From: Cymbomonas tetramitiformis | Taxonomy: Eukaryota > Chlorophyta > Pyramimonadophyceae > Pyramimonadales > Pyramimonadaceae | NCBI GenBank assembly: GCA_001247695.2 | Contig: LGRX02031353.1 | Coordinates: 1-10,729, forward strand | DNA length: 10,729 bases | Direction of reading: 5' to 3' | Shown: positions 6,662 to 10,729 of the stretch, one piece after another | Layout of the letters: each line of letters starts with the position of its first letter | Numbering within the stretch: the stretch's first letter is position 1 | Notes under the pieces: generated by a model | The model's input: only the letters and a program-made list of their open reading frames with translations | What the model was told of the DNA's origin: nothing | Database searches by the model: none | Translations under genes and position numbers: made by a program

Positions 6662-6808
6662 ATATATAGCTGTGACTATATATTGAGTTACTGTCAGAAT
6701 GCTTTCACTTTCGGGTTCGCATAAGTGTAAATAAACATAAGATAGTCTCGGCTTTATGCCGGAAACCCTAAACCTGTGACACCCGTACTGTACCGAGTAC
6801 TAGTACAG
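6662..6808 (-). repeat. Right arm of the long inverted repeat (partner 3609-3757)
   Basis: The reverse complement restores the left arm in order: CTGTACTAGTACTCG, GTACAGTACGG, GTCACAGG, TTTAGGGTTTCCGGC, AAGCCGAG, AAGTGAAAGCATTC and the AT hairpin ATATATAGT ... CTATATAT. The hairpin is kept although its loop differs. Just outside the arm TACTAGTACAGATA occurs twice (about 6798 and 6842). Confidence 0.8.
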
Positions 6809-6812
6809 ATAA

Positions 6813-7216
6813 CACACGCCCGTGTTGATCTACTAGTAACGATACTAGTACAGATAATTGGTGTTGCTGGAACAGTCACACCGCTTGCTTTGTGACTCTT
6901 CCTATAGTAGTGTGTATGACAGTCACCCGAACCCGAACCCTAACTGTTTATGCCCGTTATATCGGGTTAACTTATCAGCTTTAACACATTCTGAGAAAAC
7001 CTATCACTGAGTGAATATATCCCGAGTCCTAGGGGTATATCCAACAGGTTTGGCCCCACTCACTCTTTATTTAGACACTGCGAAGTTTGGCCATGTCTGG
7101 CTAAACAACGACGATTGAGATGGAGTGAGGGGCTCCTCTAGAGGCGCGGCGGAGCGGTATGGCCTAGTTACATGACTGGTTGATTGGATTTGCGGAGGGC
7201 TCGTGCACGTGGCCGC
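6813..7216. other. Intergenic region upstream of the 7436 ORF
   Basis: No gene is seen. It has a degenerate telomere-like run, CCCGAACCCGAACCCTAA, at 6926-6943, a 10-bp palindrome CCTCTAGAGG at 7135-7144 and one CCAAT-type motif (GATTGGA) near 7182. Confidence 0.4.
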
Positions 7217-7296
7217 TTATTTTTTCCTTGCTACGCGTTGGTAGCCGTTGGAATTTTGGTCGGATCCGACACCACGTTCCTTGGCCGCGTTATTTA
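7217..7296 (+). promoter_or_regulatory. Putative promoter/leader region of the 7436 ORF, shared with the 2706 ORF
   Basis: TTATTTT at -219, CGCGTTGG at -202 and CCTTGGCCGCGTT at -157 relative to the ATG at 7436 match motifs at -219, -204 and -154 of the paralogue. The ACC inside the third motif of the paralogue is missing here. A C/T-rich leader follows. Confidence 0.5.
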
Positions 7297-7435
7297 ATCC
7301 ACATGCACGTTTGGAGATCTTTGCGCGCCGCAGCTTTCCACTGATTCCTCGACGACCTCATTTCGACTCTTGGCCGCCCCTCCTTTCGCACCTCGCCCCT
7401 CTTACCCTCGCTTCATCTCTACAGTCTTCTACACC

Positions 7436-7807
7436 ATGGTTGCGACTAGATTGACATCGAGTATGGCGTCTCGCCGCCGCTCCCTAGCTACTATTTTCGA
7501 CTCCGCTGCTGCCCGTAATTCCGTCACGCCGGCTACGCCGGCACCTGCTGGTGTTCCGGCTGCGAACTCCGCCCAGGCAGTCTTCTTGGCGGGTGTTCGC
7601 TCACTGACCCGTGAGCGCTTCGACGAGAGCGTAGCGAAGCACGTGATCCGGAAGTGTTTCCGTGAGAAACATGACCGTTTCACAGGAACGGAATCCAACG
7701 CGCAAGTGCTTCTCTCCAAGCTGGTGCCTGCTCTCCAGGAGGCATTCGAGGCGCAGGATGCTTTATTTGCGCCGATGTTCGACTTAACGACGGAATCGCA
7801 TAAATGA
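7436..7807 (+). CDS. Unknown protein of 123 aa, probably a truncated paralogue of the 2706 ORF
   Basis: The ATG at 7436 sits in ACCATGG, a strong eukaryotic start context, after a C/T-rich leader. An in-frame ATG at 7370 is less likely because it lies inside that leader. The N-terminus is basic (S-R-R-R at 12-15), followed by L-A-T-I-F at 17-21 matching L-D-T-I-F of the paralogue, then an Ala/Pro-rich linker. Residues 79-117 align without gaps to residues 75-113 of the 215-aa paralogue. The reading frame ends right after that block, six residues past FDL, while the paralogue runs on for about 100 residues. The stop lies inside the first of three AAATGAGAC repeats, so an inserted or rearranged sequence has probably cut the gene. 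It could still be expressed, or be a pseudogene. No function can be named. Confidence 0.5.
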   Translation: MVATRLTSSMASRRRSLATIFDSAAARNSVTPATPAPAGVPAANSAQAVFLAGVRSLTRERFDESVAKHVIRKCFREKHDRFTGTESNAQVLLSKLVPALQEAFEAQDALFAPMFDLTTESHK

Positions 7808-7840
7808 GACTGGAACCGGCAAATGAGACTCAAATGAGAC
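7802..7840. repeat. Three AAATGAGAC repeats at the end of the 7436 ORF
   Basis: Perfect 9-mers at 7802-7810, 7821-7829 and 7832-7840 overlap the stop codon. GC-rich coding sequence gives way here to AT-rich DNA, which makes this the probable breakpoint. Confidence 0.8.
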
Positions 7841-8143
7841 AGGGTATTTTTTTGTGGTTTTCTGGTTCAGAGGGCCATATGGAGGTGGTATCCATGATTA
7901 GAAACGAAATTCGTCGATAAATTTTGGTTTTAGAGCCGTAAAATGGCCAAAAACACGCGCTGATGCCTGAAAAATACGAGTATCGAAAAAGGTTGTACAA
8001 AATAAGACTATTGCGATATGTACATTTAAAAACTTGAAAATATATCATAAAAACAAGGTAAGTTGAAAATTTATGGAAAATCCATGTCTACCCCTATCTT
8101 CGAGTGTTTTTTGGAGGTTTTTCGTGTTTGGTAAAGCAGCGAC
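7841..8143. other. AT-rich non-coding gap
   Basis: No gene is seen. AAATATATCATAAAAAC near 8037 resembles AAATATATCACAGGAAAC inside the tandem duplication that follows, so this may hold an older, decayed third copy. GAAATTCGTCGA near 7899 resembles the palindrome core found at the right end of the window. Confidence 0.4.
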
Positions 8144-8510
8144 ACACTGAAAACTTGGGACAAACACGCTACTTTATGTTGTTAGGGTGGTTTATGCTAA
8201 GAAGTATTACATATATTGCGTAATATTGTCAAAATATATCACAGGAAACATATGTCACTTCACCAAGAGCGAGTGAATGAGTAAAAAGAGGCTTCTGAAG
8301 CCATTTTGCCTCAGGGTTTGACTGTGCACACTCAAAACTTGGGAAATCACACTATTTCATGTTGTTATGGTGGACCAAGTTAAGTCTTATCATACGTGTT
8401 GCATATCTTTGTTGAAACACGTCATAGGAAACGAAGGTCACTTATCCCAAAGCAGAGGGATGGGTGAAATGAGGCCTTAAAAGCCATTTTGGCTCAGGGT
8501 TTAATCGTGC
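8144..8510. repeat. ~184-bp tandem duplication (two diverged copies)
   Basis: Copies at 8144-8327 and 8328-8510 both start ACACT, then AAAACTTGGGA, TTATG or TCATG before TTGTTA, later AGGAAAC and GTCACTT, and end AAGCCATTTTG, CTCAGGGTTT and GTGC. Divergence is high but length is nearly the same. No ORF runs through either copy. Confidence 0.85.
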
Positions 8511-8654
8511 ACATCGTGCCAATGGTACTATCCTACCCAAATCGCTGCTCGCGCGGCATAGTGGCGAGATAAAAGCTGCCTACAACAGTTTTCACGCGCG
8601 GAACAAGTCGCGGTATATCTATATGCGTTCGTGAGGATGCAAAGAGTGATGTTC
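8511..8654. other. Spacer before the 14-bp inverted repeat
   Basis: No gene or repeat is recognised here. Minus-strand frames of 70-78 codons cross it and the inverted repeat, but show no domain or biased composition. Confidence 0.35.
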
Positions 8655-8694
8655 GTTTTGGGTTCATGGTGAGATTGCAGCATGAACCCAAAAC
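8655..8694. repeat. Perfect 14-bp inverted repeat with 12-nt spacer
   Basis: GTTTTGGGTTCATG at 8655-8668 and CATGAACCCAAAAC at 8681-8694 are exact reverse complements. It could be a hairpin RNA, a protein-binding dyad or a remnant of a small inverted-repeat element. Confidence 0.75.
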
Positions 8695-8905
8695 CAAAAC
8701 CAGACCTTGACCTGTTCCAAATAGACACACGTAAGTACGGTTCAAAACACTTAATATACCTCATACAAGTCTGTCAACCCACTTTCTTGCCGCCCTGTAG
8801 TCTACAAGCTAAGATGAAAACGCAGGTCCCAATCGAGCTCTGGTACACCGAGGCAAATCAACGAAAACACTCCTCCAACCTGTGATTCACAAGACGCTTG
8901 TCAGC

Positions 8906-8969
8906 GGGGGTGTCGGGACTCGAACCCGACCTGTGTAGTTTTTAGCTACACAGGCCACCAAGCACCCCC
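8906..8969 (-). ncRNA. D-armless tRNA-like element (64 nt) with 9-bp central stem
   Basis: On the minus strand GGGGGTG and CACCCCC form a perfect 7-bp acceptor stem. TCGGG TTCGAGT CCCGA is a perfect T-arm with a canonical B-box. Between them are only CTTGGTGG and a hairpin with a 9-bp stem, CCTGTGTAG / CTACACAGG, and 7-nt loop CTAAAAA. No D-stem can form. CTTGGTGG resembles a partial A-box. If the loop were an anticodon loop it would read AAA, an anticodon eukaryotes normally avoid for Phe. A TTTT run lies about 39 nt downstream, after a small ACAAG ... CTTGT hairpin. All three helices are perfect, which argues against a decayed tRNA. Confidence 0.6.
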
Positions 8970-9200
8970 ATCTTACTCGAGAAAATCATATAATAATATG
9001 TATGCTTGAGGTTATTTTGAGACTGAGTGTGAAGATGCTTCTCATTGTCTCCGGTTGGCACCAACCAGGTTAACTAGTGAGCTCAGTAGAGAATAGCATG
9101 CGGACACTAATATGATGTTTAGAACACAAGTTATTACAGAACACAACTTGTGCCTGACTAAGTTCTTCTAGTGCTTTCAGGCTCGAGATCATATTCTGAA

Positions 9201-9283
9201 TCGAGAACATGCACCCGCAGCCTTGGGGCTGTGAGGATCCTCACCTGAACTGTCCGGTTGCTTGCCGAACAGACTGCAGCCCC
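9201..9283 (-). repeat. Repeat unit containing the tRNA-like element, copy 1
   Basis: Similarity to 9474-9554 extends past the tRNA-like fold into about 22 bp of 3' tail on the minus strand and stops at the 5' end of the acceptor stem. The duplicated unit is thus anchored exactly at the RNA 5' end. Confidence 0.65.
9225..9283 (-). ncRNA. D-armless tRNA-like element, copy 1 of a pair (59 nt)
   Basis: On the minus strand GGGGCTG / CAGCCCC form the acceptor stem. The central hairpin CTGTTCGG - CAAGCAA - CCGGACAG has 8 pairs, one G-U. The T-arm TCAGG TGAGGAT CCTCA has one C-C mismatch and a non-canonical loop. A 3' tail, AAGGCTGCGGGTGCATG, is shared with copy 2. Compared with copy 2 the central stem keeps pairing through base exchanges. 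No T-run terminator lies close by. Confidence 0.55.
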
Positions 9284-9473
9284 TTAAAACATATTAAGTT
9301 CGATCCGTCAGCCAGCACTGCTAGGTAATAAAGGGCGCAATGCCGTGACCTGCAAATATGGGTGTTCTCTATGTGCTATTATTTTGCCGCGTCCAGTCAG
9401 CCAAGGGCGGCACAACGTGCAGCGGCCAGTATGCTACAAGGCAAATGGAGGCTCGGTTACATAACCTCGAGGC

Positions 9474-9554
9474 CGAGATCATGTACCCGAGCCTTGGGGC
9501 TGTCAGGATTTCAACCTGAACTGACCGGGTGCTAGCCGGTCAGACTGCAGCCCC
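9474..9554 (-). repeat. Repeat unit containing the tRNA-like element, copy 2
   Basis: Begins (minus strand) at the acceptor 5' end and runs through the 3' tail AAGGCTCGGGTACATGATC. It lies about 271 bp from copy 1 in the same orientation. Confidence 0.65.
9496..9554 (-). ncRNA. D-armless tRNA-like element, copy 2 of a pair (59 nt)
   Basis: All helices are perfect: acceptor GGGGCTG / CAGCCCC, central stem CTGACCGG / CCGGTCAG (8 bp) around loop CTAGCAC, and T-arm TCAGG TTGAAAT CCTGA. The loop has the AGC triplet in the anticodon position, as in tRNA-Ala, but the acceptor has G3-C70 instead of the G3-U70 pair that marks alanine. Position 56 of the T-loop is G rather than C, the base that normally pairs with G19 of the missing D-loop. 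Connectors are only CAGT and T. A decoding role is unlikely; a tRNA-like small RNA or processing signal fits better. Confidence 0.6.
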
Positions 9555-10587
9555 ATGTTGATGTGTGAGGCCCGGCTTTTGAGTCCTGCGCTGTAGGCAC
9601 AGAAGAAATCCTCGAGTGAAATACCTCAATTGCAGACATAAAGACGTCTGATATGATAGCGATGCCCAGAAACAGGTAGCACAGGAACAGGAAATAAATG
9701 ACTGTGCACAGTCACAAGTGCCATCACAGTTCCCCCGCCAAACTTTAGTTCTAGCACTGAATGCAACCACGGTGTTCACGAACAAAATAATACCCCAAAA
9801 AGCACGTACATCATAAATTACTGACGTCCACGGAACACCTAGCATGCCAGTAGAAGAACAAAATTCCCGTCTTGGTTACATTGTTCTCTCATTAACGAAA
9901 CAAAAGGGAACGGAACACCAAGAGCTCTTCAGTGCAGCCACCAGGACAAAAAGGGATATTTTTTTAAGAAGGCGCATATGGTGGAACGGAAAGCACACCT
10001 ATCCGCAATTCGTTTGAAAAGATATTGAAACCAGGCAGCAACACCCAGCTATCATAGCAGGGGTGCCAATCACGGTAGAGTGCGTATTGCTCAACACCGC
10101 TGTAAGCATAGGTGTAATAGCAATAATCCGCTTCATCGTTACTTCCAACGTGATCTTGTGTTCCACACTTACTTAAGGTCGTGAGGTTTTTTATACCCTG
10201 GAAACCCATCTTGTATTTGCAACTCAAGAAGGCAAGCTACAGCAACGGTCCCAGACTGTTTTCTTTAGGTATCTGGGCGTCAAGACAGCACTGGTCTTCT
10301 CACAGTGCTTGCGCTGTTATCAATCAGGAAGACTGCATGTCTGCATTTGGAATTGTGAACGCGTGAATATCGCATAACATGAGCTGGGCATTCCTCCCGT
10401 CAATCACCGTTACTTGGAGTTGTTGCAGAATTGCTGCACGGTGCGGAAGCTGTGTGCAATACTACTTGGAAAATAATGCCTTAATCTACATGCCACACTT
10501 CCAGATATTTGTGATACGCCTCGAGCAGTCTGCACACACTGACTGTGACCAGGCACCTGCGCTGGGTGTTTCTTCTTTGAGAAGGCA
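9555..10587. other. Non-coding gap of about 1 kb
   Basis: I see no gene, RNA or mobile element here. Several frames of 61-112 codons occur on both strands without motifs. A compound hairpin at about 10035-10068 (GGCA ... CACCC, inner GCTAT/ATAGC, GGGGTGCC) is the only local structure noted. Confidence 0.4.
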
Positions 10588-10729
10588 GAATTCGTCGAGA
10601 GCCTTCGACGAATTCCTGAAGAATTCGTCACGGGCTCTGGGTGGGGGTGCTGTGCTTCCCTCGACGAATTCTCAGAATTCGTCGAGGGTCCTCGACGAAC
10701 CCTCGACGAATTCTTGAGAATTCGTCGAG
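10588..10729. repeat. Palindrome array built on TCGACGAATTC
   Basis: The core and its reverse complement GAATTCGTCGA alternate at least six times. Three strong hairpins form: 10588-10615 (11-bp stem), 10658-10688 (14-bp perfect stem CCCTCGACGAATTC, loop TCA) and 10702-10729 (12-bp stem, loop TTGA). A solo half-site, GAATTCGTCA, lies at 10621. The last hairpin ends exactly at the window edge, so the array probably continues. Confidence 0.85.

Noticed and set aside
6404..6724. 106-codon + strand ORF and overlapping - strand ORFs
   Set aside because: They overlap the hairpin at 6406-6429, a GTCGC repeat and the right inverted-repeat arm, with no recognisable domain.
8906..8969. Ordinary tRNA-Phe (anticodon AAA)
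   Set aside because: There is no D-arm, the central stem is 9 bp and the anticodon AAA is not normally used. I list it as tRNA-like instead.
9540..9845. 101-codon - strand ORF
   Set aside because: It overlaps the tRNA-like copy 2 at its edge, and has no motif, paralogue or start context to support it.
10588..10729. CRISPR array
   Set aside because: The units are palindromes in alternating orientation without regular unique spacers, and the window is eukaryotic in character.

Overview
The window looks like nuclear DNA of a eukaryote, probably a protist or alga. This rests on an RBR-type zinc-finger protein, pyrimidine-rich leaders in front of the ORFs, large gene-poor stretches full of degenerate repeats, and repeated copies of TTTAGGG, the heptamer of plant/algal/oomycete-type telomeres, at internal sites. 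I could not fix the lineage. There are no prokaryotic signs such as operons or Shine-Dalgarno-led genes.

Layout. 1-1043: the only gene I recognise, a RING/TRIAD (RBR-like) protein on the + strand whose frame stays open to the left edge. 1044-2240: repeats, mainly a minisatellite of about six ~97-bp units, each starting with a telomere-like 17-mer, plus a 42-bp direct repeat. 2487-3353: an unknown 215-aa ORF with its upstream region. 3609-6808: a 3.2-kb block bounded by inverted arms of ~150 bp that carry the same 17-mer; it has no transposase but holds several repeat families, strong hairpins and one tRNA-like element. 7217-7807: a second, shorter ORF paralogous to the first, with a matching upstream region at matching spacing. 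7808-8510: AT-rich DNA with a ~184-bp tandem duplication. 8655-9554: a 14-bp perfect hairpin and three more tRNA-like elements. 9555-10587: nothing I can identify. 10588-10729: a dense array of EcoRI-containing palindromes running off the right edge.

Two signals deserve most attention. First, four minus-strand elements of 53-64 nt each fold with a tRNA acceptor stem and T-arm but no D-arm, and carry an over-long central hairpin in the anticodon position. Two of them (9225-9283 and 9496-9554) differ by a compensatory U-A/A-U exchange in the stem, which points to selection on RNA structure. They resemble trimmed tRNA-like RNAs such as mascRNA more than decoding tRNAs. Second, the ORFs at 2706 and 7436 are diverged copies of an unknown family that share upstream motifs at -219, about -203 and about -155 from their ATGs.

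I see no pathway linking these genes. The RBR protein probably acts in ubiquitination; the two paralogues have no assignable function; most of the rest is repeat DNA. All functional statements are inferences from sequence alone.
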